Below, in pieces: positions 39,224 through 47,880 of a DNA stretch of 64,000 bases. This DNA comes from Pseudarthrobacter sp. C4D7. GTDB taxonomy: Bacteria > Actinomycetota > Actinomycetes > Actinomycetales > Micrococcaceae. Location: the NCBI RefSeq assembly GCF_013359725.1, contig NZ_JABFMW010000008.1, positions 1 through 64,000 on the forward strand. The letters run 5' to 3'. The notes under the pieces are model-generated. The model was not told the DNA's origin, searched no databases, and saw only the letters and a list, made by a program, of their open reading frames with translations. How positions within the stretch are numbered: the first letter of the stretch is position 1; each line of letters starts with the position of its first letter. The position numbers and the translations under genes were made by a program.

Positions 39224-40294
39224 CTAGCCTTGGTACGCCGGGTAATCCGTGTACCCGGTGGCGCCTTCGGCATAGAACGTGGAAGCGTCCGGCTCGTTGA
39301 GGGGAAGGCCTTCCTTCCAGCGGCGGGCGAGGTCCGGGTTGGCAATCGCGGGGCGGCCCACTACGACGGCGTCAGCGTGGCCTTCAGAGACCAGGTTTAC
39401 GGCTTCTTCACGCGTGGTGATCACGCCGAAGCCGGTGTTGACCAGGAAGGTACCGCCGAAGCGCTCACGAAGGTCCTGGACAAGGTCGCCGGTGGGCTCG
39501 TGGTGCAGGATGCTGAGGTACGCCAAGTTGAGCGGCGCGATGCTGTCCACAAGGACCTCATAGGTGTTGCGGACGTCCGCTGCGTCTGTCTCGGCGATGC
39601 CCTGCACGTTGTGCTCGGGGGAAATACGAATGCCCACGCGGTTTGCGCCGAGCGCGGCCACCACTGCGTTGACGGTTTCGATGACGAATCGGGCGCGGTT
39701 TTCCGGTGAGCCGCCGTAGCTGTCCGTCCGGACGTTGGAGTTCGGCGCCAGGAATTCGTGGAGGAGGTAACCGTTGGCGGCGTGCAGCTCAACGCCGTCG
39801 AACCCTGCCTCGATGGCATTCAGCGACGCATTAACGAACTCTTGAATGACCATGGGAAGTTCGTCGGTGGTGAGTGCGTGGGGCACCGGGTACGGCTGCT
39901 TGCCGGCCGGTGTGCGGACAATACCGTCGATGGCAACGGCGCTGGGAGCGACGATGGGCACACCGCCGGTGATGTCAGAGTGGGACACCCTTCCGCTGTG
40001 CATGATCTGGGCGAACATGCGGCCGCCTTCGGCATGGACAGCCTCCGTAACCGTCTTCCACCCGGCCACCTGCTCTTCTGTCACGATGCCGGGCTGGCCC
40101 GGGTAAGCCTGGCCCGCAGGAGTGGGGTACGTGCCTTCACTCACGATCAGGCCCAACGAGGCGCGCTGGCGGTAGTGCTCCGCGAGCAGCGGGCCCGGGA
40201 TGCCTTTCTCGCCCGCGCGGAGGCGGGTCAGGGGTGCCATGACCAGGCGGTTGGGAAGTTCAAGTTCGCCGAGGGTGAGTGGGGAAAACAGCAT
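39224..40294 (-). CDS. Old yellow enzyme family alkene reductase
   Basis: A 356-residue FMN-dependent oxidoreductase of the OYE/NemA group that reduces activated C=C bonds, nitroesters or similar electrophiles with NAD(P)H. FMN-site residues are seen in LVMAPLTRLRA, the flavin/substrate motif in ELHAANGYLLHEFLAPNSN and YGGSPENRARF. The C-terminal phosphate site is VVVGRPAIANPDLARR. ATG 40294 follows AAAGGAA. It appears to be a single-gene unit, the true role of which is not known from sequence. Confidence 0.93.
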   Translation of the reverse strand: MLFSPLTLGELELPNRLVMAPLTRLRAGEKGIPGPLLAEHYRQRASLGLIVSEGTYPTPAGQAYPGQPGIVTEEQVAGWKTVTEAVHAEGGRMFAQIMHSGRVSHSDITGGVPIVAPSAVAIDGIVRTPAGKQPYPVPHALTTDELPMVIQEFVNASLNAIEAGFDGVELHAANGYLLHEFLAPNSNVRTDSYGGSPENRARFVIETVNAVVAALGANRVGIRISPEHNVQGIAETDAADVRNTYEVLVDSIAPLNLAYLSILHHEPTGDLVQDLRERFGGTFLVNTGFGVITTREEAVNLVSEGHADAVVVGRPAIANPDLARRWKEGLPLNEPDASTFYAEGATGYTDYPAYQG

Positions 40295-40408
40295 GCGCAG
40301 TTCCTTTCGAAGGCTATGACGTTCTGTCTTTGCCAACTGTGGAGCGCGTGCAACTATTCCGGGATTCGGTGAGTGCGACCGGGATCACAGCCGCCGCTTC
40401 GTCCCGCC

Positions 40409-41332
40409 CTAGCCTCCGACGCCCGGGCAGCCTTGGCCCTGCGGGTTGGCGTTGCAGTCGTCTGCATAGTTTCGGGTGAGTGAACGCCACACGCTGATGC
40501 TTTGGGGTGGGGCGCTGAACTGGCCTTGTCCCGGCACCGGCAGTGGGGGCCCGGAGTTGACCGAATACGTGCCTTGGAACGAGGTGGTCAGGACAACCTG
40601 GAAGTCGCCCGTGGACGCGTACGCGTGGCTGGTCCGTGTCTTCTCGCCCCACCGGTCCTGCGGCAGTGGACCGCCCATTGACGGCTGGGGGCCGAAGACG
40701 GTGCCGTCACCGTAGTTCCATGTGTACTGCACAGGAGTCGCTACGACATGGACCTGCTGCCCGAACATGGTGATGTCGAACTGCTGTTCAGTTGTTTCTG
40801 CATAGAAGTTCGTTTCGGCTCCGCGAAGGGTGTTGGGACTGGGCTGGGCCACTACTGCCCCGGCACTGACCGGCAGGTTCTGGAACTGCCTCTGGATGTC
40901 CGCGGCGATTCGGGGCAGAAGATCCTCCGGCTTCGCATCGTAAAGGCAGGTGGGCCCGGAGTGATGCGCCCACACGGCTCCCGGAACACCCCTGGGCCTC
41001 GACAGCCACATCACCGGAATACCCCTGGCACCGTCCGCCCTGTCCTTGCAGTCGAGCTGGCTGGCGAGGCACGGGGTATCAAAGTCGCCTCCGCCGAGAT
41101 GGCACTGAAGTTCGTACTTATACTCGTTGGGGTCTTCGGAGACGACATCAGGGCGGGCAGGAATAAACTCGTTCCGCTCGGGATCCCAGATATGCCCACC
41201 CATCGTGAGGCCAGGACTCCAAGCGCCGCCAAACTCCGGGTCTTCACCATTCTCCGCACGCGCGGGGCAGGCAGTGAACAAAACGCACATGACCACCACA
41301 GCCAAAAATGCGCGCAGCCGCGAGTACGACAT
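40409..41332 (-). CDS. Secreted PKD-domain protein of unknown function
   Basis: A 307-residue exported protein: signal peptide 1-26 ending ARA, then a Cys-containing N-terminal region (four Cys, probably two disulfides) and a PKD-like beta-sandwich (about 200-265; YTWNYGDGTVF, later SHAYASTGDFQVVL). It ends in a short Gly/Asn/Cys tail. PKD domains usually mediate surface protein interaction. It is encoded two bases downstream of a DUF6318 lipoprotein gene, as an operon. An LFTAC lipobox-like stretch near residue 21 makes lipidation possible but weak. I do not recognise the N-terminal domain. Confidence 0.78.
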   Translation of the reverse strand: MSYSRLRAFLAVVVMCVLFTACPARAENGEDPEFGGAWSPGLTMGGHIWDPERNEFIPARPDVVSEDPNEYKYELQCHLGGGDFDTPCLASQLDCKDRADGARGIPVMWLSRPRGVPGAVWAHHSGPTCLYDAKPEDLLPRIAADIQRQFQNLPVSAGAVVAQPSPNTLRGAETNFYAETTEQQFDITMFGQQVHVVATPVQYTWNYGDGTVFGPQPSMGGPLPQDRWGEKTRTSHAYASTGDFQVVLTTSFQGTYSVNSGPPLPVPGQGQFSAPPQSISVWRSLTRNYADDCNANPQGQGCPGVGG

Positions 41333-41334
41333 GT

Positions 41335-42015
41335 CTACCCGACGATGTTTCCGAGCTCAACCACTGACCATTTCCCGTCAGCGTAGGCGAGGACAAGAAG
41401 ATTTCCCTGGTCTGGCGCCTGCGGATCTGTCCGAGCAACAGTGCCGTCTGCCCGCATATAAGTCAGCGGATCCTGATGAACCTGAGCTGCAACTTGATAT
41501 GTACCATTCTGGCCTTTTGTGAACGTTGTATTTGCGACAGGCGTTGACAGCCTTCCGCCAACCAACCAGCGCCCCTCAGCGTGCCAATCTTTGATCACCT
41601 TGCTGACCTTCTGGCACGCTTCGCAAGGACTTGGAGCAATGCTCTCGAATAAGGCGGCATCCCCCGTCTCGTATGCGTAGCTCAAGACCGAGAACCAATA
41701 CTTGGCGAACGCTTCCGCACCTTCCTTCGTCTCCGTCTTAGCCACCTCGGGCAGCACGGGCACTGGAACGTTTTGGGCGGGTCCGGAGGCGTCGGCGGGC
41801 TTGTAGACGGCGCTGGGCGTGGAGGTGGGAGTGGCCGATGCGGTGGGAGTGGGTGTTTCGGAAGCCGACTGTGAGGATGAGCCGCCGGGCTCGGGTGCCC
41901 CTCCGGCGCCGCACCCGGACAAGGCGAGCGCGGAACCAACAGCGAGGACTGCCGCACCTGACCGCAGAGCGCCGAACCCTGAAGCGCGGGTCGTGAAAAA
42001 TTTCTGTGATGTCAT
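41335..42015 (-). CDS. DUF6318-family lipoprotein
   Basis: A 226-residue lipoprotein: signal peptide with lipobox LSGC (Cys35), then a Ser/Thr/Pro-rich tether (about 40-70), then a globular domain (about 85-226) with FAKYWFSVLSYAYETGD and a Cys pair (SPCEACQ). This matches the DUF6318 family of actinobacterial surface lipoproteins, whose job is unknown. It is the first gene of a two-gene unit with the PKD protein and is probably tethered to the outer face of the membrane beside it. Confidence 0.85.
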   Translation of the reverse strand: MTSQKFFTTRASGFGALRSGAAVLAVGSALALSGCGAGGAPEPGGSSSQSASETPTPTASATPTSTPSAVYKPADASGPAQNVPVPVLPEVAKTETKEGAEAFAKYWFSVLSYAYETGDAALFESIAPSPCEACQKVSKVIKDWHAEGRWLVGGRLSTPVANTTFTKGQNGTYQVAAQVHQDPLTYMRADGTVARTDPQAPDQGNLLVLAYADGKWSVVELGNIVG

Positions 42016-42160
42016 GGGCCGCTAATCCCCCAGTAGTTTCCAGACGGCTTGCTCCGAACAGTGCCTTAAGGGTAGCCCACGTCACAATTGGCCGATCAAA
42101 CTTATCCACACCCCCTAGCACCCGCCCAACCGCGGGACGGTGACAGCAGGAAACGACACA

Positions 42161-42189
42161 GGGAGCCGGCGCACAAAGCACCGGCTCCC
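42161..42189 (-). terminator. Hairpin terminator of the NCS1 permease gene
   Basis: A 9-bp GC-rich stem GGGAGCCGG (42161-42169) with CCGGCTCCC (42181-42189) encloses an 11-base loop. It lies 28 bases beyond the stop of the minus-strand permease gene. Confidence 0.65.
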
Positions 42190-42217
42190 CGTCAACAAAG
42201 AGGTGGGAAAGAAGACC

Positions 42218-43969
42218 CTACTTCTGCGCCGGAAGGACCAACTCCCCTGTCTTGTCGGTCGACAAGGCGAGCGACGAAACATACTGCGGGCCGCCGTCGG
42301 GCGCGTCCTGCGCCGAACGCACCATGTCGGGCCGTTCGAACTCAAGGCCGGTCACGTGGCAGGTGAGCTTTGCGTCGCTCGGGTTCCCGTCGGCGTCGAA
42401 CATGGGCAGGTCGATGCCGTCGTCAAACCGCCGCAGGTAGAACCTGCCGCGGGTCAGAACGGCCAGCACGAGCGGCAGGACCAGTGCCAGGCCGACGGCG
42501 AAGATCGGCGAATAGGGCTGGATGCCGGAACCAAAAGCCCCGAAGAACACGGCAATGGATACGCCTGCGGACACCAGCATGGATACAAATCCCACCGGGT
42601 TCACGGCGTAAAGCATGCCGCGGCGGAACTCAGGAACCTTGGGTGAGATCTTCAGCAGGTACTTGTTGATGGCAATGTCGGATGCCACGGTGACAACCCA
42701 GGCCATGGCGCAGTTGGCGTAGAACCCGAGGATGGTGTTGAGGAAGTCGAACATGTTCGCTTCCATGAGGACCAGGGCAATCAGCAGGTTCACCACCACG
42801 AACACCATGCGGCCCGGGTAGGTCTTGGTGATGCGCGTGAAGGAATTGGTCCATGCCAGCGAACCCGAGTACGCATTGGTGACGTTGATCTTGATCTGGG
42901 AAATGACCACCAGCACCACGGCGAGCGTCATTGCCAGCCAGGCCGGCATCATCTCCTGGTACACGCCAAGGAACTGGTGCACGGGCTCGTTGGCCGTGGC
43001 CGAGGCTGCCGGATCCAGCGTGGCAATCAGGTAGATGGCAATGAACAGGCCCACGATCTGCTTGATGGCGCCGAAGATCACCCATCCCGGCCCGGCCAGG
43101 ATGACGGCGCGCCACCACGCGGCGCGGTTGGCGTCGGTGCGGGGCGGCATGAAACGGAGGTAGTCGATCTGCTCAGCGATCTGCGCCATCAGTGACAGGC
43201 ACACGCCCGCGGCGAGCATCACGGAGGCCAGGTTCGGCCCGCCGTCGCCGGTTGCACCGGTATAGGCAAAGAAGCTGTCGATGCTCTCCGGGTGCGAGAC
43301 CAGCAGGTAACCCACAGGCACCACCATCAGCAGCAGCCACAGCGGAGTGGTCCAGACCTGGAGCTTGGCCAGCGTGTTCATGCCGTAGATGACCAACGGA
43401 ATGATGATCACGGTGGACGCGGCGTATCCCATCCACTGCGGAATGCCGAGCCCCAGCTCCAGCCCCTGAGCCATGATGGAGCCTTCCAGCGCGAAGAAGA
43501 TGAACGTGAAGGTGGCAAAGATGACGTTGGTGACCACGGACCCGTAGTAGCCGAAGCCGGAGCCGCGGGTGATCAGGTCCAGGTCGATGTTGTAGCGGGC
43601 CGCGTAATAGGCCAAGGGGAAACCCGTCGCGAAGATGACAACGGCCGCCACCACGATTCCCAGGATCGCGTTGACCGTCCCGTAGGAGATGCCGATGTTG
43701 GCCCCGATTGAAAAGTCCGCCAGGTATGCGATGCCGCCGAGCGCGCTGGTGGCCACCACGCCCGCACTCCATTTGCGGTAGGAGCGCGGCGCGAACCGCA
43801 GCGTATAGTCCTCCAGGCTTTCCTTGGTGGCGTTGACGGCGGCGGTGTTGCCGGCCATGGCAGATGCCGGAGAACGTCCGACGTCGGCGGCACCGGCGGG
43901 TGCCGCCGGTTCCAGGAGTTGCGTTGTTTCTGTGTCGTTGCCCATGGGGTGCGTCGCTTTCGTTTGCAT
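42218..43969 (-). CDS. NCS1-family purine/cytosine-type permease
   Basis: A 583-residue NCS1 transporter with 12 hydrophobic segments, importing a nucleobase, hydantoin, thiamine-like or related compound. Conserved segments are FGYYGSVVTNVIF around helix 3 and NPVGFVSMLVSAGVS near helix 10. The cytoplasmic N-terminus is about 60 residues (Ala/Pro-rich) and the C-terminus about 70, both longer than usual. The start is ATG 43969 behind AAGG; an ATG at 43945 is an alternative. The substrate cannot be told from sequence; a purine deaminase lies about 14 kb away. Confidence 0.9.
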   Translation of the reverse strand: MQTKATHPMGNDTETTQLLEPAAPAGAADVGRSPASAMAGNTAAVNATKESLEDYTLRFAPRSYRKWSAGVVATSALGGIAYLADFSIGANIGISYGTVNAILGIVVAAVVIFATGFPLAYYAARYNIDLDLITRGSGFGYYGSVVTNVIFATFTFIFFALEGSIMAQGLELGLGIPQWMGYAASTVIIIPLVIYGMNTLAKLQVWTTPLWLLLMVVPVGYLLVSHPESIDSFFAYTGATGDGGPNLASVMLAAGVCLSLMAQIAEQIDYLRFMPPRTDANRAAWWRAVILAGPGWVIFGAIKQIVGLFIAIYLIATLDPAASATANEPVHQFLGVYQEMMPAWLAMTLAVVLVVISQIKINVTNAYSGSLAWTNSFTRITKTYPGRMVFVVVNLLIALVLMEANMFDFLNTILGFYANCAMAWVVTVASDIAINKYLLKISPKVPEFRRGMLYAVNPVGFVSMLVSAGVSIAVFFGAFGSGIQPYSPIFAVGLALVLPLVLAVLTRGRFYLRRFDDGIDLPMFDADGNPSDAKLTCHVTGLEFERPDMVRSAQDAPDGGPQYVSSLALSTDKTGELVLPAQK

Positions 43970-44131
43970 TCAGCCTTCGTGGCTCTGCGTGCGACGCTAT
44001 CCAGCCGGAAATACGGCGGCGTCACGGCCCTGTTTCCATAGTGTTAAGCCTTGACGGATCTGTCATAAATCGTCAGGAATGCGGGCACAAAGCCTCTGGC
44101 GCATTTCTACTCCACGTAGAAGAATGGCCGC

Positions 44132-44566
44132 ATGATGTTTGAACACGCGGACGGCAATCCGGTCCTGGAACTCGATGATGAGCAGTCATGGCGGCTTCTG
44201 GCGGCAACGCAGCACGGCCGGTTGGTGGTGTCCGTCGCAGGGGAACCGGACATATTCCCGGTCAACTATGTCACCTCCCATCGGAAGCTCTACCTGCGCA
44301 CGGCGCCCGGGAACAAACTGGCGCAGCTGACCATCAACGCCAAGGTGCTTTTCGAAACCGACGGCATCCTGTCACAGGAAGCCTGGTCTGTTGTGCTGCG
44401 GGGCACGGCACGGGTCTTGAGCAACTCGGCCGAGCTCGCAGCCATCGAAGAACTTGGCTTGAAGACCTGGGTCCCCACCCTCAAAGACTTCTACGTCGAG
44501 ATTCAGCCAACCTCCGTCAGTGGCCGGCACTTCGTCTTCGGTGAACAGCCGGAGCGGGAGATCTAG
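44132..44566 (+). CDS. Pyridoxamine 5'-phosphate oxidase-like flavin protein
   Basis: A 144-residue split-barrel FMN/F420-binding protein (PNPOx-like family). The strands GRLVVSVAGEPDIFPVNYVT and VVLRGTARVL are typical. The opening helix LDDEQSWRLLAATQHGRLV matches the general PNPOx-like group in actinobacteria, many of which bind F420 or heme. The specific reaction is unknown. It diverges from the permease gene and runs 19 bases ahead of the Vsr gene. Confidence 0.87.
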   Translation: MMFEHADGNPVLELDDEQSWRLLAATQHGRLVVSVAGEPDIFPVNYVTSHRKLYLRTAPGNKLAQLTINAKVLFETDGILSQEAWSVVLRGTARVLSNSAELAAIEELGLKTWVPTLKDFYVEIQPTSVSGRHFVFGEQPEREI

Positions 44567-44585
44567 GCGCTCCTAGACTGGAAGA

Positions 44586-45044
44586 ATGCCGGACTCTTCC
44601 ACCGCCGGGAAACCCTCCGCGGACAAGCTCACCCCTGAGCAACGCAGCTGGAACATGTCCCGGATCCGCGGAAAGAACACCAAGCCCGAGCTGTTGGTGC
44701 GTAAGCTCCTTCACACCAAGGGCTACAGGTACCGGCTGCACGGCAGGTCCGGCCCTACAAAGCTGCCCGGCAACCCGGACCTCGTCTTCGCCTCACGGCA
44801 CAAGGTGATTTTCGTGAACGGCTGCTTCTGGCACTTCCATGACTGCAGGGTGGGCCTGCACGCCCCCAAGGCCAACGCCGAATTCTGGGCTGCGAAGCGC
44901 ACCCGGACCCGTGAGCGCGACGCCGGACAACGACGGCAGCTGGAAGACGCCGGCTGGGAAGTACTGACGGTTTGGGAGTGCGAACTGAAGGATCGATCAG
45001 CACTCGAAGCCCAGTTGGTGCACTTCCTCGAAGCCGGCGCCTGA
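44586..45044 (+). CDS. vsr: Very short patch repair endonuclease (Vsr)
   Basis: A 152-residue Vsr-family nuclease that nicks DNA 5' of T:G mismatches left by deamination of 5-methylcytosine. Family motifs are SRIRGKNTKPELLVRKLLH (Glu of the active site) and PGNPDLVF (catalytic Asp). NGCFWHFHDC keeps the Trp-His core, with Asn where E. coli Vsr has a His, a common variation. Vsr genes normally sit beside a C5 cytosine methylase gene; none is in this window. Its neighbours are a flavin protein and a mannanase, so it looks like an orphan. Confidence 0.92.
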   Translation: MPDSSTAGKPSADKLTPEQRSWNMSRIRGKNTKPELLVRKLLHTKGYRYRLHGRSGPTKLPGNPDLVFASRHKVIFVNGCFWHFHDCRVGLHAPKANAEFWAAKRTRTRERDAGQRRQLEDAGWEVLTVWECELKDRSALEAQLVHFLEAGA

Positions 45045-45179
45045 AGGCTTGTAAACAGCCAATCTTGAGGAAATCTTTCGCTGCTCCCATCACCGGCCTT
45101 GATCCAGGTGCGGCACCATAAATGAGTGCCGCACACCGGCATCCGCCACTGACGGCCCGGAACAGCTAACCCCTATCCC

Positions 45180-46412
45180 CTAGCTTCTCCGTGCCAGCAG
45201 GGCGGCCTTGAAGGCAGAAGCCGACGAGTCGCTGCTGTTGATGCGCCAGTCTGTTTCTTTTTGCATATGGAACCAGACGAAACCCATGACGTCAGGCTGG
45301 GCGGCCAGGTAGGACACCAGATCCGTGTTCCAGGTCGCCTTGGAGCCTCCCAGTTCGCTGGAAGCGGTTTCCGCTATCAGCACGGGCTTGCCGGGTGCCA
45401 GGGTGCGGAGCTGGGAGATGCCGGGGCCCAGGAGGTCCACCGGGGAAACCCAGCTGCTCCAGGTTTGGGAAGCCCCCCAGTTGTAGCCGTCCAGGGCCAC
45501 GATGTCCGCGTAGCCCGGCCCGGGATACAGGCCTGCCAGGTCCGTTGAGCCCCAGTAGGGGACGTTCGGCGACCAGACCCACTGGACGTTGCCGGCGCCG
45601 GTGGCAGCAACCACATCGTGAACATGCCGCCAGGCGGCCACGTAGTCCCCTGCCTGGTTGCCATTGACTCCTTCGGCCCACGGGTACCAGTTACCGTTCA
45701 TCTCGTGCGCAAAGCGCAGCATGACCGGCTTGCCCCAGGCCGCAAGGGACTGGCCCCATTGGCTGATGTACCCATCGAAGTCCCCGGCGGTAATCCGGGC
45801 CAGCGAATACGCCGGCTGCGTGACGCCACCTCCCCAGGCCCACGGCTCCCACGTAACCAGCGGAGTGGCTCCACGGGAGCGGACAGCGTCCAGCTCAGTG
45901 ATGGGCGGGGACTGCAGGAAATCCTTGTAGCTCATCACAATGGACGGAATCTCCCCGGACACTGTGGCCACCTGGTCCAGCTCTGCGCTGGCCAGCGGCC
46001 CTCCCGGGGTAGCCGCGCCAAAGCGCAAGGGTGCCGAGCTGATGCTGGGCGCCGGTGCGGGAGCCGGAGCCGGAGCCGCCTGGACGGTAAACGTGGCGGA
46101 AGCCTTGATGGACGCCGTCTTGGCAGTGATGGTGAGGTTGCCGGCTGCGGCCGCCGGACTGGTGACGCCGGTGCTGAACGCGCCCACCGACGTGGTTTGG
46201 AACGGGAATGTTGTGGCACCGATAATCACCGTGCCGGTGGTGGACGCCCGGAAGCCCGTTCCCGCGACAGTCACGGCGGAACCTGCCGGGCCGGAGGCTG
46301 GGTTGAGCGAAATTTGCGGCGATGTGGCCGCGCCGGCTGGTTGGATGACGGACACCGTCAATCCAATCCCGATAACGAGCGCGGCAAAAAAAGACCTGCG
46401 TATTCGGAACAC
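45180..46412 (-). CDS. Secreted TIG-domain GH26 beta-mannanase
   Basis: A 410-residue exported glycosidase: signal peptide 1-28, then an IPT/TIG beta-sandwich (about 30-110; NPASGPAGSAVTVAGTGF), a Pro/Ala linker (APAPAPAP) and a GH26 TIM barrel (about 130-410). Acid/base Glu237 in RFAHEMNGNWYPW and nucleophile Glu348 in IAETASSE are in their usual places. It would cut beta-mannan or a related polymer outside the cell. The start is GTG 46412 behind GGGGA. No other mannan genes are close by. Confidence 0.9.
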   Translation of the reverse strand: MFRIRRSFFAALVIGIGLTVSVIQPAGAATSPQISLNPASGPAGSAVTVAGTGFRASTTGTVIIGATTFPFQTTSVGAFSTGVTSPAAAAGNLTITAKTASIKASATFTVQAAPAPAPAPAPSISSAPLRFGAATPGGPLASAELDQVATVSGEIPSIVMSYKDFLQSPPITELDAVRSRGATPLVTWEPWAWGGGVTQPAYSLARITAGDFDGYISQWGQSLAAWGKPVMLRFAHEMNGNWYPWAEGVNGNQAGDYVAAWRHVHDVVAATGAGNVQWVWSPNVPYWGSTDLAGLYPGPGYADIVALDGYNWGASQTWSSWVSPVDLLGPGISQLRTLAPGKPVLIAETASSELGGSKATWNTDLVSYLAAQPDVMGFVWFHMQKETDWRINSSDSSASAFKAALLARRS

Positions 46413-46638
46413 GGCAATCTATCCCCAGATTGAGGCGGCCACGGCCACCGGTGAACGTCAATGCAGAAAGCACTGGCCTTGATCCTATGGGCAAAAAACC
46501 GCACTCCCATCAAGAAAACCACAATTCTTCCTGAGTCTTCTGCCAGGTTTCGGGAACAGTCCTAACCTGAAAAAGAGCAAGCGCCCCGGCGCTGCCGCCC
46601 TCTTTCCCAAGTCGATAAATCCAGCAGAAAGGAGTGTC

Positions 46639-47049
46639 ATGAGCACCTCGGATGATGCCCCCAGGCCGCTGGTAGACCAGTCGGTCCTGGACCGGCTGCG
46701 GGACGAACTCGAGGAGGAGGAAGGCTACAGCCGGGTCTTTGTGGGGAACTTCATCGAATACCTGCCGCAGCGGCTGGGCCGGTTGCGGCTGGCATTGACC
46801 ACCGGCGACCTGGAGGGCTCCCTGGACGCCGTCCTGAGCCTCAAAACATCAAGCCAGATGGTGGGAGCCGAGCGCCTGGCCGGACTTGCCCTGGACCTGG
46901 AGAACGAGATCCGGGCCGAGGCCCGCCACGCTGACATGGCGGTGGCGCTGCCAAGGATGGCGGCCAGCTACCTGCGGCCCATTACCCAGTGCAGCAGGCA
47001 GACCATGCACCGGTTGCAGGCTCAGTGCTGCCCGGGCGCCAAGCGGTAA
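46639..47049 (+). CDS. HPt-like domain protein without the phospho-histidine
   Basis: A 136-residue all-helical protein resembling a histidine phosphotransfer (HPt) domain: two amphipathic helices before, and after it the typical SSxxxGAxxLAxLALDLE pattern. The usual segment is A-H-x-L-K-x-S, but here it reads VLSLKTS with Leu66 at the histidine position and Lys69 kept. So it cannot carry phosphate in the normal way and may be a pseudo-HPt that binds the receiver or kinase. It has an AAAGGAG site. Its 3' end overlaps the convergent response regulator gene by 28 bases. Confidence 0.75.
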   Translation: MSTSDDAPRPLVDQSVLDRLRDELEEEEGYSRVFVGNFIEYLPQRLGRLRLALTTGDLEGSLDAVLSLKTSSQMVGAERLAGLALDLENEIRAEARHADMAVALPRMAASYLRPITQCSRQTMHRLQAQCCPGAKR

Positions 47050-47786
47050 CCAACCCCGCGAACCGTCTGCAGCCACCGGGGCTGCTGAGGCGAGTCACCC
47101 AACTTTTTGCGCAGGTTCCCCATGTGGACCTCAACGGAACGTTCGTCAGCCTCGCTGATGTAACTGCCGACGTCGTAATCCTCGTCGCGGAGGCGACGCA
47201 CCAGGTCGGATTTGGTCCTGACCGTCCGTCCGGCTTCGAGGAGCGCGTACAGGAGCTCGAACTCCGTCCGGGTCAGGTTCATCTCTTTGCCGTCAACGGT
47301 GACGGTTCGGGAGGCGTAACTGAGTTCCAGGCCGTTGTGGCTGAAGTTTCCACGTTCCGGATGGGCCGCACTCTCCGCAGAGGCGTCCACGGAGACACCT
47401 TGGGGATCGGGAACGGACCGCGGCCGGCGCATCATGGCCGCAACCCGCGCGCGCAGCTCCCGCGGACGGAACGGCTTGGTGAGGTAGTCATCGGCGCCCG
47501 ATTCGAGCCCGATCAGGGTGTCCAGCTCCTCGGTGCGAGCCGTCAGCATCACGATGTAGGCATCCGAGAACTCACGGATCTGCCGGGAAACCTCGAAACC
47601 ATCGATGTCCGGCAGCCCCAGGTCAAGGGTGATGACATCCGGATTAAGGCTCTTGGCCACCAGGACGCCTTCAGCGCCGCCGCTGGCGACAGTCACATCA
47701 AATCCTGCCTGGGTCAGCACAGTGCGTACCAGTTCCCGAATGTCGTGGTCATCTTCGATGACCAGACCCACACGTGCCTCACTCAT
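47022..47786 (-). CDS. OmpR-family response regulator
   Basis: A 254-residue two-domain regulator: receiver (residues 1-120) with acidic pocket EDD, phospho-acceptor Asp55, Thr in LTAR and Lys in LTKPF, then a linker of about 25 residues and an OmpR winged helix (about 150-250; LTRTEFELLYALLEAGR, WLQTVRGVGYRL). It diverges from the histidine kinase gene (94-base gap), the expected partner. It converges with and overlaps the HPt-like gene. Confidence 0.93.
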   Translation of the reverse strand: MSEARVGLVIEDDHDIRELVRTVLTQAGFDVTVASGGAEGVLVAKSLNPDVITLDLGLPDIDGFEVSRQIREFSDAYIVMLTARTEELDTLIGLESGADDYLTKPFRPRELRARVAAMMRRPRSVPDPQGVSVDASAESAAHPERGNFSHNGLELSYASRTVTVDGKEMNLTRTEFELLYALLEAGRTVRTKSDLVRRLRDEDYDVGSYISEADERSVEVHMGNLRKKLGDSPQQPRWLQTVRGVGYRLAPGQH

Positions 47787-47880
47787 AGAGCCCCCTCAGT
47801 GCCAACGTCTGAAGTATAGCTGGCTGCGGATATCCTGCTGGTATGGTCCCGCACACCCCACCGTCCGCGTCCTCCGCACC

